Shown here: positions 34,076-44,420 of the stretch, in pieces
Numbering within the stretch: position 1 is the stretch's first letter
How the letters are laid out: each line of letters opens with the position of its first letter
Translations under genes and position numbers: made by a program
Origin: Paraphoma chrysanthemicola
Lineage: Eukaryota; Ascomycota; Dothideomycetes; Pleosporales; Phaeosphaeriaceae
Length of the DNA: 64,000 bases
Direction: 5' to 3'
Assembly: GCA_020744225.1 (NCBI GenBank)
Contig: JAGMWG010000014.1
Location: 930,001 to 994,000, forward strand
The notes under the pieces: generated by a model
What the model was told of the DNA's origin: nothing
Databases searched by the model: none
What the model saw: only the letters and a program-made list of their open reading frames with translations

Positions 34076-34801
34076 CTAAAGGACTGTGTCCTTCTCGATC
34101 AAGTTCAGTAGACAAGCGTACTTGTCCTCCGCCAGAAAATTGGTATACTCAATTTCCTTTGACTCTGAGATTTTGTGGTAGCGGCAAAGGAAGCTTAGCT
34201 GGTTGGCCAACGCTACCATGATTGGGTCGTCGTTCTTGCGTGTATTGTCTACCACCTCGGAGATCTCCTGCAAAGTCGGCACGCGCTCCTTGATGCCTGC
34301 CAAGTACTTCGCATCCATGTGCTCGACATAGCGCTCCATACTGAGAGTGTGTGCGGTCAGACGGAGCTTCAGTGCCGCGTCCAGGTTCTGCGGAACAGGA
34401 AGCTCGAGGAAATCTGACTGATGGCATGCGCCCTTGAGCCACTTGGAGATCTGCTCGACAGGCTCCAGCGATACGTCAGGATGTGTGAACTTCGCCTGAA
34501 CCTCCGCTGGGTTCTTGACGAAGTGGGCGCGAACGACCGGCGATGCGAGAATCAGAGCCAGCTTGGGGACGTAGACCTCTGTATTTGGGTCTTTCCCGAT
34601 CAGGAGCTTGACGGTCAGCGCAGGGGTAAGCTCTTTGCGTTCGGACAGAGACCAGTTGCGAATGTCATAGCCGCCCTTGAGATTGTTCATATCCGCGACA
34701 ATCTTGTTGATGTGGCCTTCAGGTGTGAGACCAGCCACGAAGCCGCGGGGCTGGGCGTAACGGCGACGGTTGCGCGAGACCATGTACTGGTTGTCGGACA
34801 T
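34076..34801 (-). CDS. BTB/POZ-like family protein, copy 1
   Basis: A single exon of 241 residues from the ATG at 34801 (MSDNQYMVSRNRRRYAQPRG). The core resembles a divergent BTB/POZ fold: E-V-Y-V-P-K-L-A-L-I-L-A-S-P-V-V-R-A-H-F, then V-S-L-E-P-V-E-Q-I-S-K-W-L and a helical part with LRLTAHTLSMERYVEHMDAK. The same arrangement recurs at 35052-36034 and 40605-41318 and, more distantly, at 60045-61313. BTB proteins commonly dimerise or bind Cul3; neither can be shown here. It begins with N-I-x-K-I-V-A-D-M-N-N-L-K-x-G-x-D-I-R-N-W-S, a segment shared with copy 3 (TMNTLKDGKDIRAWS). Confidence 0.68.
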   Translation of the reverse strand: MSDNQYMVSRNRRRYAQPRGFVAGLTPEGHINKIVADMNNLKGGYDIRNWSLSERKELTPALTVKLLIGKDPNTEVYVPKLALILASPVVRAHFVKNPAEVQAKFTHPDVSLEPVEQISKWLKGACHQSDFLELPVPQNLDAALKLRLTAHTLSMERYVEHMDAKYLAGIKERVPTLQEISEVVDNTRKNDDPIMVALANQLSFLCRYHKISESKEIEYTNFLAEDKYACLLNLIEKDTVL

Positions 34802-35051
34802 GTTGGTTATGATGAGATTTGCTGCGAGTCTCTTCAGTCCAAATTTAGAGTTGAGTGGCAATCTTCGAAGGTTGATCGAGGCTGACTTGTTGAGTGGAGG
34901 GTGTATGGCAAGGGATTCGAAGGTATTCGGGGGGAATCGGTCAGATGTAGAATATGAGAGATTCCTGGCTCATTGTGAGAATCTAAGGGTGAATCGTCTT
35001 GTCCCGCGCTTTGACAAATAGCTCGTCAAGAGCAGTTCTCAAACGAACCCC

Positions 35052-36034
35052 TCAACAGGAGTTTGCCGGTGACGGTAGCTGTTGAATGGGGTTGCAGGCC
35101 GCTTCGTACACAATGTCCGCATCGTCCAGCGCATAGAGAAGCTTGCGATGCTCTCTTTTCGCAAGGATGCTGTTCAGTCCTTGTAGGTACGTTTCTGATA
35201 GCTGCGATCCCCGGCGGAGGTTGGCGACTCGACATGCCCATGCGTTCAGGATCGGGTCATGTATGTCGAGGGTGCGTTTCGAAACGACAATCGCTTCCTG
35301 TAGCGACGGAACTCGCTTCCAAATGCCCACAAGATACTGGATCTCGAATGACCGAACGTACTTGTCCATGCACAATAATTGGGCGTTATGTCGCAACTCT
35401 AGGGCCTGGAAGACATCATCGGGGTAGGGTAAAATTGGTGTCGCATCCGAACTCCAGCTGCAGATTGAATTGAGCCAGTAGCAAAGGACACCGACTGCTG
35501 CAGCACTGAACCTGGGATCTGCGAGATGGATTTCCTTCACCCCAGGCTCTTCGGCAATGCAGTCGCGCAGAGTTGGAGAGGCCGCAAGCAGAGCGAGCTT
35601 TGGTGCGACAAACACATGAGCTGTTTCTTCGTGCTCCCCGACTATGCAATAAACAATGCCGCCGATGCGAAGAGCTCGGCGCGCTTTTGGCGTCCATTGT
35701 CGCAGGTCGTCACCGCAGGTCAGGCGTCTGAGCAAAGATAGAGTGTGCTGGACTTGAAATGTCGCGGGACTACTCTCGATGCCATCTTCGGAGATGGGAG
35801 AGTCAATAGCGTTTTGAAAGCAGGCCGTTTCGACAGGATGGGAGGTGAACCCGCAGACCTCTTTGCTATCTTGCTCTGGTTCTCTGAGGTGCCGCCTGGA
35901 TTGTAGGGAATACATGTCGTCGTAGGTGGGCGCTTCGGAACCTCGTTGAGTTGCGTGCTCTGGCGCTTTCTGGTAACCTGCATTTAAGGCGGCGATCAGA
36001 GTGATAAGTGGTGACTGACTGATGGTTCAGACAT
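35052..36034 (-). CDS. BTB/POZ-like family protein, copy 2
   Basis: The firm part is 35052-35969, open in one frame. My preferred model adds a 15-nt first exon (36020-36034, MSEPS) across a 50-bp intron (GTCAGT...CCAG), for 310 residues; a simple start at the ATG 35915 (MYSLQSRRHL) would give 287. Shared family pattern: D-D-L-R-Q-W-T-P-K-A-R, V-F-V-A-P-K-L-A-L-L-A-A-S-P-T-L-R, a WLNSICSW helix and LCMDKYVRSFEIQYLVGIWK. The N-terminal 90 residues are extra compared with copies 1 and 3. It lies head-to-tail with copy 1, 250 bp away, which suggests tandem duplication. The start is uncertain. Confidence 0.58.
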
Positions 36035-36601
36035 CGTGTACGAAAAAACACCCTGCTTTACTACACGCCCTCATCTCGCTACACGGTCTTGTCGTTCAAG
36101 GAGACTGCTCAATTTTGCCTCTGAAACCCCTACGTTATGAGAAAATCCTGCAAATATGGCGGAAGGACGTTTGAATCTCAGGCACAAGCATTGTGGCATT
36201 GGCCGGCCAGTCTAGGTCCGAGCACTAAACCTAGAGTGAGATTAGAGGGACCGTTCCCAACTTACAGAAGCGCAGTGCAGATCATTACCCGGGTCATACA
36301 GGCAATTATCTGGTGCGGGCCGCCACGCCTTCAGGACGGCCAAACTAGTCCTTGGCTCATCCCTAAGATCTTCCCCTCACTCGCAGTATGTCAATCTCCA
36401 CCGATATATGAAGTCTAGCAAGGAGCAATATCAAGCCCTTGGCCAATCAAGTCCGCTATGCGGGGTCGAAGTGTGACGGTTTCGCAGTTATAAGACAGCG
36501 TTTACTCGCATGACCAAGTGAATTGATTCAACGACGCAGTATATACCAGTACGGAAACTTCTACATCCATTTCCAAAAAAAAGACAGCCCTTCTCGCAAC
36601 A
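36035..36601. other. Divergent promoter region
   Basis: Between BTB-like copy 2 (minus) and the GH105-type gene (plus). A TATATA stretch at 36540-36545 lies about 60 bp before the ATG at 36602. No gene is seen. Confidence 0.45.
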
Positions 36602-37794
36602 ATGATTTTCGAGCGGACAGCAGTGGTTGCCCTGTTGTCGCTTGGGGTACAGAGCGCCACCGTCTGCAACAATGCTATCAACATCGGCTTCAACGTTCAG
36701 CAAGTTTCTGGCCTTGCCTCTTCAGGTTCGAGAGCTTCCTGGGAAACGGGTACGCAATCGCAGACCTTGCTTGAGCTTTCCGATCCCTATGTATCCGTAT
36801 TCAGTGACACCGCATTTCCGAATGGTAACATCCCGAAGCAAGCCACGGCAGGATCAACTTATGCGAAGAGATTTATCCAGACAAGCGGCAACACTTTGGC
36901 AGCAAGTTGTAGGTCAATACAGTTTGGGCTCATATGGTGGCAGAGGCTAATGTGATGGCAGCGAGCGCAGGTGACCCTGCATCGCTGGGTGTGGCGGCTA
37001 TCCTGCTGGGACAGTCCGATTCTTCCTCGTATTCCGCAGCAGCCACTCGCCAAGTCAACACGCTCCTGAGAACTGCGCCTCGTTACTCCAATGGGGCGAT
37101 TAGTCACCGAAACAGCGATCGCCAGCTCTGGTCTGACTTCATCTACATGGCGCCACCTACCATTGCTTATCAAGCCGTCGCCGCGAAAGACCAATCCCTT
37201 CTACGCGAGTCAGTCAATCAAATCTCTCTATATCGGGACGTTCTTAGAGACTCGAGGACGGGCCTGTGGAGACACATCGCTGGTGGAAATGCAGATGCCG
37301 GCACCTGGAGTACGGGAAATGGATGGGTCTTGGGAGGCATTGCCCGAGTTCTTGCAACAATCAAATACTGGCCAACCAGCTCCGGATGGACCTCTGAGCA
37401 ACAGAGGTTGATTGGTTTCGCTAAGGAAATCATCGATGGGGCGATTCGCGTTGGACCAGAGAGCCGCAGCGGTCTGCTGCGCAACTACATCAGCGACGCG
37501 TCGAGTTTCCCGGAGGCTGCAGGTACCGCGATGATCGTGGCAAATATTTATCGCATGGCCGTGCTAGCCCCAAATGTGTTTGCAAACTCGCAGTACCTGG
37601 CCTGGGCGGATGCACGTCGTGCTGCAGTGGTCAGGACAGTTGGCTCGAATGGCGTCCTACGTCCCGTCATCAACCCCTACAAGTATAGGGAAACTAGCCC
37701 ATACAGCGGTACTAGTCCTGAAGCACAAAGCTTTGCAGTCTTGATGTATGCCGCTTACAGAGACTGCATTTGCGCAGGTTACTGCAAAGCCTAG
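36602..37794 (+). CDS. Secreted GH105-type six-hairpin glycosidase (unsaturated rhamnogalacturonyl hydrolase-like)
   Basis: Two exons, 36602-36908 and 36962-37794, with a 53-bp intron (GTAGGT donor, CTAAT branch), give 379 residues. A signal peptide is present (MIFERTAVVALLSLGVQSA). The (alpha/alpha)6 barrel fold of GH105/GH88 is indicated by RQLWSDFIYMAPPTIAYQAV, TGLWRHIAGGNADAGTWSTG, NGWVLGGIARVLATI and SSFPEAAGTAMIVANIYRM. GH105 enzymes hydrolyse the unsaturated galacturonyl residue left by pectate or rhamnogalacturonan lyases. The Asp of WSDFIYM lies at the position of a conserved active-site Asp, which is inference. A cysteine pair C-I-C-A-G-Y-C ends the protein. With the rhamnose mutarotase at 5.2 kb it hints at pectin use. 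Confidence 0.78.
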
Positions 37795-39231
37795 GCAACG
37801 TCCCTGCACAGGACCTAGTACCAATGCATTGAGCAATATGAGTTGGACTCGATATCACCCCAAGGAAGGTTCTTAGCATATTGGATATTACGTAGACTGA
37901 TTTAACCTCGCCTCAAACTAAGTACCCTGAGTCAAAATATGCCTCTTCGCAATCACAGTGACATTTTTCGACCTGAAACCGCCGCTGGCACCTAGGCTCG
38001 TTGCAGCGATGGTCGATCAATCTCATCACATCAATGGCATCCGCGTTTCCGAACCGTAATGAAATGGTGTTCATCACATTCTTGCATGATCAGCTTGTGT
38101 GACTAGCGCCACGCGTTCGCCGACCTAGTGTTGGGACGGACTCGGTCAATCGACCCGTTCGCGCTCATTGGTTCCGGCTATAGTGAAGCTCTTATATCCA
38201 AGCCCAAAACGTTCTGGAAGTACGGCAGCCGCAATCCACAAACCAGGATTTGATGCATGGGCAGATCAGCGCACTGGGATCTCCTGTTCGCGTATCGCTC
38301 ATCCCCGCATTTCGGCTTGCTTTAGACCGACGTTGGTGTACTGCACAATTTCACCCTTGGTGCAATTTTGGCTATAGCAGAAGTGCTAAGCTATATGATG
38401 CTGTGATATACCTTTCTCAGTGAGATTAGCATTTGAGGAGAAGGACTTGCGCAGACTGCTTTCACGACACGTCGCGTGATTACTGATATTTCGGGCATTG
38501 ACCTCGGGCCGGGGTTCTTTTGGGCTTATCTGTCGTCCAAACACCGTTGGCGTTGATTATGAGCGACAAAAGCGACGCAGACATAAAGCGCCAAGCTTGT
38601 ATATCAGGTGGCAGTGTCTAAGATACGTGACAGAGGCTAACCTTTCCGGCCATTTTGATTCCAGTACACTCACAGCACCTCGTGCTAAGAGTCTAGCTGA
38701 GAAGTTTTGCTTAGTACTTCTTGACGCCATTAGTGTCAAAGACCTCATTCTTCCATACCAATGATGTACTCCCCGATGGTCTTTTGGGGCCGTTCACCTG
38801 CATAATAAATGCCGCTACTAATACCATCCGTGCTCGGTACAAACCAGACACAGAATGTGGAGACACGGAGTAGTTTTTGGGTACGAAGCTCATGATCGTT
38901 CTCTCAGTGGGCATCGCGAGGTGGCGTTATAGGAGTGAGACAGGCTCCTCATTTACATTGCTGGTTAATAGCAATTGGGCCTGGGAGTCTCTATATGTGG
39001 TTACCGTCAATGAAAACAGATTACATCTTCATTTATTTGCCTTAGCCGTGCGTCATAGCCAGTAATAACTCTAGCCATTTCGAACCTGCAACAGGAGTTA
39101 CGTCGTGGTCGGGACGGGTGTTGGACTATAAAATAGGGTCTGATCCGCTCCCAAGAATACCAAGACAGTAAACAAGCATTCCCAAGCCTTCAAATCTAGC
39201 CACTCAGCTCACAAATACTCCTACAACTATA
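37795..39231. other. Intergenic
   Basis: 1.4 kb without a firm gene. A minus-strand frame at 38711-38914 (ATG start, 67 codons) is open but has no motif. The promoter of the small secreted protein lies at the right end. Confidence 0.4.
39127..39134 (+). promoter_or_regulatory. TATA box
   Basis: TATAAAAT about 98 bp before the ATG of the four-exon small secreted protein, followed by a CA/CT-rich leader. Confidence 0.55.
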
Positions 39232-39684
39232 ATGAAGCTTTCCACTTTCTTGACCGCGGCTGGGCTCGCCACTGGTGAGCAGATGAACTCTTTGTCATTG
39301 AATGGACTTGATTGACATGAAGTCTAGCCACCCAGGGATGCTTTCTCACCGCTCACACCTCGAACGCTGGCAACTTCAATGTGCAGCATTCTGAGCCCAA
39401 GGGTATTTAACTACATTTATCCCCGCGCACTATTCAAGCTAACCGCATTTGTCAGATCACGGTGGTGCGACTCAGAATGTGAGCTGGTCTCACGGCGGAT
39501 GCACCATCAAGGGACAACTCCTCGATGGCTGCTCCGTGAAGGTCAGCAGCGCTAACGGTTGTGGCTCTGGTAATCATGCCCGGAAGAAACTGAAACTTCA
39601 CCGCTAACTTGGGTAGTGTCTTTCACCATCGCCCACGCTGGTCGCTTGGCGCGTTTCATTGACACCGTGGAGTCATCTGAGTAA
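39232..39684 (+). CDS. Small secreted protein, four exons
   Basis: Exons 39232-39274, 39328-39402, 39456-39569 and 39617-39684 are separated by introns of 53, 53 and 47 bp; all three introns are phase 1 and each donor follows a lone G. The product has 99 residues: signal peptide MKLSTFLTAAGLATATQG, then CFLTAHTSNAGNFNVQHSEP, GGCTIKGQLLDGCSVKVSSA, NGCGS and SFTIAHAGRLARFID. Four cysteines remain after cleavage. Every exon is too short to be found as a single frame, but the joins are all consistent with good splice sites. Family unknown. Similar size and layout are common among secreted fungal effector-like proteins; a role in a host or substrate interaction is a guess. Confidence 0.7.
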
Positions 39685-40604
39685 GGTAGCTGAAGCTGCT
39701 CACAGTACATGGCATGCTCATGGGAACTCGTTCGGACATTTCAATTCATTGTAGTATCATTCATCTCAAGCACATGGGGAGGGCACTCCTTTTGGCTACC
39801 TTGGTAGCAATCCAAACAACATTGACCCTCTCACAATATGGTTCATTGCACCAACGCCAAAGTGAAGCACTGAACTGAAGGCCACCAACAGTATTGAGAC
39901 TCGAATCCGTCCCTACACACAAGAATTTATCTCGTAGAATCCAAGAGAATCCACGAATGCTCGTTGCGCAACTCAAGCTTCAGCAATCTTAGCCTCCTTG
40001 CAGAGGCATGACCAAGCCTCGATGCACATACTTCCAATGGTCCTCGGCATAATTTGTTCTTGTCGACGTACAACGGCCTCTCTTATCTCGCACGTATGAA
40101 GAAAGTTGTGTAACCTTGGAGCATGTATAAGAAGGAGCTTCCCAATGCCAGGCCACTGAAGATATTCGGGCTGCTGTCATGCAGCAACTTCAAGGCAGGA
40201 AGTCTATGACCATTGAGCCAGAACAATAATGATCATGGCGATACCTGGTGCATCAGGGCAAGCACCACAAACAACGAAAGACTTTCAACTATTGCGTGTG
40301 ACGTGGAAGGACACTGTCGTTCGTTTTCGCGGGCGTGAAAAGTATAACTGGAAGCAAACTGTGGGTCTACAAAAAAGCCTATTCACTGAGCATGTGCACT
40401 GTGAGTATACTGTAACAGCCACAATAAGTACTTCTGCACGGTAAATAAGCATTCCTGCCCAGCAATCTTTATGTTTCTTATCACACTTTCATCGTCGCCC
40501 CTCAACCAAGTTCTGTACTACAGCACCTCAACCGTATTGTCCTCAGATCACCGACGGCAACCAGCAAACCAGCAAACTAAACCTAGCCTTTACAAGTAGT
40601 TGAA
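39685..40604. other. Intergenic
   Basis: 3' flank of the small secreted protein and promoter of BTB-like copy 3. No supported frame is seen. Confidence 0.45.
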
Positions 40605-41318
40605 ATGGACGGTACCAACCACAAATCTCGCGGCTACATGGCCTCTCAGCCTGCCCATGTCCAGATCCGCAACACAATCCAGACCATGAACACTCTTAAG
40701 GACGGCAAAGATATTCGTGCCTGGTCAACCAACGCTCGCAAAGAGCTCTCCACCAGCTCCGAAGTCGATGTCGTCAACGTCAAGGGCGACATCATCGGTA
40801 CCGCGCCAAAGCTTGCGCTCGTCGTTGTCTCTCGCGTCTTCCGCGAGCACTTTGAGGCCCATCCGGAGGCGACTCAAGTCAAAATCACGTCGCTGTCCAT
40901 CGACTCCCAGGCCGTAAGCGTTCTCTTGGTCTGGGTCCACTCCATCCTCCGGAACGCAGGCACATTTGGCGTCGCGATTCCTAAACCTCCACTTCCCTCA
41001 TACTTGATCAAGGTCCGCCATGCTGCCTACAAGCTCGGCATGGAGCAGTACACGCGCCACTTCCAGAAGGTGTACAAGGACAACCTTCGAGGACGGTCCC
41101 CGCTTCCGACAGAGTGCAACCTCCTGGAGCGCCTCGCTGTTGAACCCGCTGACGATATGGTCACGGGCGTGGGCGAGCGTCTAGCATATCTCCGTCGCCG
41201 TGGTGAGTTCGATGCTAATTCTATCGCTGCTCTCGCCGAGTTCCTCAAGGCCCACCCGAAGATCCAGAAGGCAGTGATGGATGCGGATGTGCGCGCTGCA
41301 CGTTCGCGCAAGAACTAG
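40605..41318 (+). CDS. BTB/POZ-like family protein, copy 3
   Basis: A single exon of 237 residues (MDGTNHKSRGYMASQPAHVQ). It carries the family pattern seen in copies 1 and 2: N-T-L-K-D-G-K-D-I-R-A-W-S-T-N-A-R-K-E-L, A-P-K-L-A-L-V-V-V-S-R-V-F-R-E-H-F, a central LLVWVHSILRNAG helix, then VRHAAYKLGMEQYTRHFQKV. The C-terminal 60 residues are helical and basic. Orientation is opposite to copies 1 and 2, and 4.5 kb of unrelated genes lie between, so it is a dispersed rather than a tandem copy. Codon use is more GC-biased at third positions than in copy 2, which may mean it is better expressed. Confidence 0.68.
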   Translation: MDGTNHKSRGYMASQPAHVQIRNTIQTMNTLKDGKDIRAWSTNARKELSTSSEVDVVNVKGDIIGTAPKLALVVVSRVFREHFEAHPEATQVKITSLSIDSQAVSVLLVWVHSILRNAGTFGVAIPKPPLPSYLIKVRHAAYKLGMEQYTRHFQKVYKDNLRGRSPLPTECNLLERLAVEPADDMVTGVGERLAYLRRRGEFDANSIAALAEFLKAHPKIQKAVMDADVRAARSRKN

Positions 41319-41568
41319 ATCGACTGCCGAAACGCCCTGTGGGAGAGTCGGCGCAGATACATGGCGATCTCTTTTAGAGCACGCTTACAGAGTGCTGGTT
41401 ACCGGTGCTCTATCCGCTCCTGGCGTCTTAATGGTTAGAATCAATTCTATTGATTCACTCACAATAACATGTCTCGTCACTCACAATGATCACTGAATAT
41501 GAATAGCGATAAGGCTGATAGCCTAATGATGATTCTCAGACATCTTGCTCTGAATGTTCCGTCCCCGC

Positions 41569-43434
41569 TCAATACTTCCTGCACAGTCGACCCTCCTCAT
41601 CCTCTTCCCATGCCTCGCTTCCAACAGCAGTCTTTGCATACAATATCGCGGTTGGATCCCATTTCTTTTTCAAGCTGCTTAGCTTTTCCCAATTACTGCC
41701 GTAGAATTCATCCTTCCATCTTGGATTGCGAAAGTCAGCCTCATTCATATATGCCCCACTTGCTAGCTCTTGCAGCGGCGGCATAATTTGCTCGGTGAGT
41801 TGTCTTTCTTGCTCATCCATCACGGAAAATGGCACATTGTAGTTCCATTGCTGGCTGATGACGAAGTAAGACAGTAAGTCGCGCCAGCCGGTATGCACGG
41901 CATTCGATGGTGTCGAGGGGTCTTTAATGGTACCGTTGAAGCCATACGAAATGACGGTAAAGTTCGTTGTTGTGCCGATGTGACGGAGGCGCTTGATAAG
42001 TTCTGGTCCTGTCGAATTCGACAATGCGGTCGAACGTGATATCATAGCGCCGCCTTGAATTTGTGCAGAGTAGAATGTACCATATGGAAATGGACCGATG
42101 TAGTGATCTGCGTGCTCGTAGAAGTTCGGGTATGAAGTGACATTCATCTGGTATGCGAGGCCCTGGTTGGTGAGATAATCGGTGAAAGGCTTCATGATCG
42201 ACCGCATGTTATCCTCAGTGGCACCGGGAATCGTGGTTTCTCCAATGAAGAAGACTGGTCCTGCTACGGCCCATTGAATGTGTGCGCCTGCATCTACGAT
42301 ACTGGGAAGCGCCCGTTGCTGGAAGAAGGAGACCGCATCCCAGAGCACGTCGTCGTCGATGGTTCCAGAAGGCGAAGCAAAAGCGAGCGTCAAGCCACCC
42401 ATGATCGTGTCAAGGTGAGCGCGGGCTGTTAGGGACACAACTACGCCATACGTTCCTCCTCCACCACCTGACAAAGCCCAATAGAGATCGGAGTTTTCGG
42501 TGGGCGATGCAGTGAGAAGTGTTCCATTGGTGGTCACTACTTCCCACTCAAGCGCTTGGTCGGCACCCATTCCGTGCTTCCCACTGAGCAGTCTGGCTTA
42601 CTTAGCGATGTTCTCAGCGGCAGGATCGAGACTTACGCATGTCCGCCTCCCTGAGTATATCCACCAGCGATACCAACGGTAATACATTGGCCGCCGAGCA
42701 CGGTTAGGCCGGCATTATGCGCCGCTGTGTACGCTTCGAAAGCTTGTACGCCAGCACCCATCTTCATGGCGGGTCCGGAGTATGCTTCACTTGTGTAGTT
42801 CAGGATTTGCGTCTCTTTCAGCTTGTGCATCCACAAACTTAGTGCACCTTTTCCAGTTGACTTGCCAAGATAGCTGTACAAAGTCAGCTACATACAACGT
42901 GTGGGATTCGTGGCCCTGACTCATGGCCTGTGTTCTTAATGACCAGACGAATGTTCCTGGCTTTCGCGAACTGGATACCGGCAGCGATATCAGCTGGACT
43001 CTGCACCTCGATCGCATATTCGACATAATTTCCCTGAAGACATGGCGAGCTTTCTGGTGTATACGGATTGCAGCTTGCGTTTTGGTGATAGGCGGACATG
43101 AAACCTGAAGGGTCGTCAAAGCTTCCTCTACATTAGATACGCAGTTGCTATCCACGAGATCAAGTGGAACATACTGGCCCCATGGATATATCCAGGTCGC
43201 GTTCAAAGCTTCACAGGCTGCAGTATCGTATGTTGGATCATGGCAGACATGCCCAGCTGGTGTCGTCTTGATAAGGCGCCCAGATACGGTCGTGTTCAAG
43301 GCCTGCCAGTGATCTATGCCCGGCCAACCAGCGTCGCTTGGAATGTTGCGACACCTCGTGGTGTTTTGTGCTGCGACATGGGCGATGAGGCCGAGTCCTG
43401 TTGCGATCAAGAATCGTGCAAGGAAGAACGACAT
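41569..43434 (-). CDS. Secreted FAD-linked oxidoreductase, berberine-bridge-enzyme (BBE) type
   Basis: Four exons, 43175-43434, 42921-43127, 42637-42873 and 41569-42592, with introns of 47, 47 and 44 bp, give 575 residues. A signal peptide is present (MSFFLARFLIATGLGLIAHVAAQ). Splicing builds the conserved core: SFDDPSGFMSAYHQNASC, the FAD-binding RNIRLVIKNTGHDYLGKSTG with the His that in relatives is covalently bound to FAD, VLGGQCITVGIAGGYTQGGG followed by HALLSGKHGMGADQALEWEV, and the BBE C-terminal box near YMNEADFRNPRWKDEFYGSN. These enzymes oxidise alcohols, sugars or alkaloid-like substrates with oxygen. The substrate is unknown. Many N-x-S/T sites fit a secreted glycoprotein. The third intron has an in-frame alternative acceptor 9 bp later. 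Confidence 0.87.
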
Positions 43435-44420
43435 CTGCAAACGCGTCGCAAGCAGGGAGTTATTTGATCAGAACAATTATTGTTGTAGGAATAGCGAAGT
43501 AGATACAAAAGTACGAGGTGCAAAGACAGTTTATGAGCCATTTTTTAGGTCCCGGGCTGGTGGTACTCGAAACACTCAGGTCCGATAGTTTGTCCGGAAG
43601 ATCCGTTCATTTTCTGAGAATGGCCTGAAGGCCCGCTTTGCATAGCCAATCACTAATCAGCATTATTTGTGTCAAGTTATCGCCCTGCATTTGGCACATA
43701 AGATCAGCGTTCAGCAATAAACTTTGGCTAGGGATCGTGCAGGGATACGAAAACGAAACACAATGGAATCGCAAGTAGACATTGTCCATTAGCGAAGAAG
43801 AGCACCTTGAGGCAGCCCTCGAACGGCGATCTGGAGCATATATTGGAGACTCTGCTTGTCATACTTGGGGCTGGTAGAGTGCAGTACACAGGACGCCCTG
43901 GTCGCATTATGAGAATCGACCCACCAATCGGAATGAAGTGATGCGTGAGCGGGGCTGGGTATTAGCTCGGGCCGTTCCAGCTACACATACAAGTATAAAC
44001 ATTGAACTCGGCACCCTCTTAGTGTTGGAGCTCTGAGCAGTATGGTGAGTTGCATATGGCGCACCCTAAGATTTTTGTGCTCTAGAGTCTTGCTGAACTC
44101 GCCTTGACTCGCTCCATCGCGGTGTAGGCTCCTTCATGGGCAGTAACGCTCTTGACCGTGCCCCCTTCCAGCATCTCGATCAACGGAAAGAAAAAGCCTA
44201 GAAAGCTGGTGTGACTCTCTTTCACTTTGACTGGAACTGATGGTATTTGGAGAGAGGAAGCAGCGAAGCCCTGCGCACGAGCCACATAGGCTACCCTTAC
44301 CTTATAGGGTTAGCGTAGCCTTACTGCGAGGAGCTGTTAAACGTAGAGCCTCACTCACAAGCCCCCGCATGTCCCATATTGCGCACAATCGAACAACTTC
44401 AAGCCATACAGGAAAAGAAG
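43435..44420. other. Divergent intergenic region
   Basis: This lies between the BBE-type oxidase (minus) and the F-box gene (plus). It contains the hairpin at 44288-44321. A minus-strand frame at 44082-44285 starts with GTG, not ATG, and is not accepted. Confidence 0.45.
44288..44321. repeat. Imperfect inverted repeat (hairpin) upstream of the F-box gene
   Basis: Arms of 14 bases (AGGCTACCCTTACC against GGTTAGCGTAGCCT with its flank) pair at 12 of 14 positions around a 6-base loop. It lies about 100 bp before the ATG at 44421, where it could be a protein-binding site or fall in the leader. Function unknown. Confidence 0.45.

Noticed and set aside
38711..38914. Minus-strand 67-codon ATG frame
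   Set aside because: Another phase of the same DNA is equally open, and there is no motif; kept only as part of the intergenic entry.
44082..44285. Minus-strand 67-codon frame
   Set aside because: It starts with GTG rather than ATG and has no motif or splice support.
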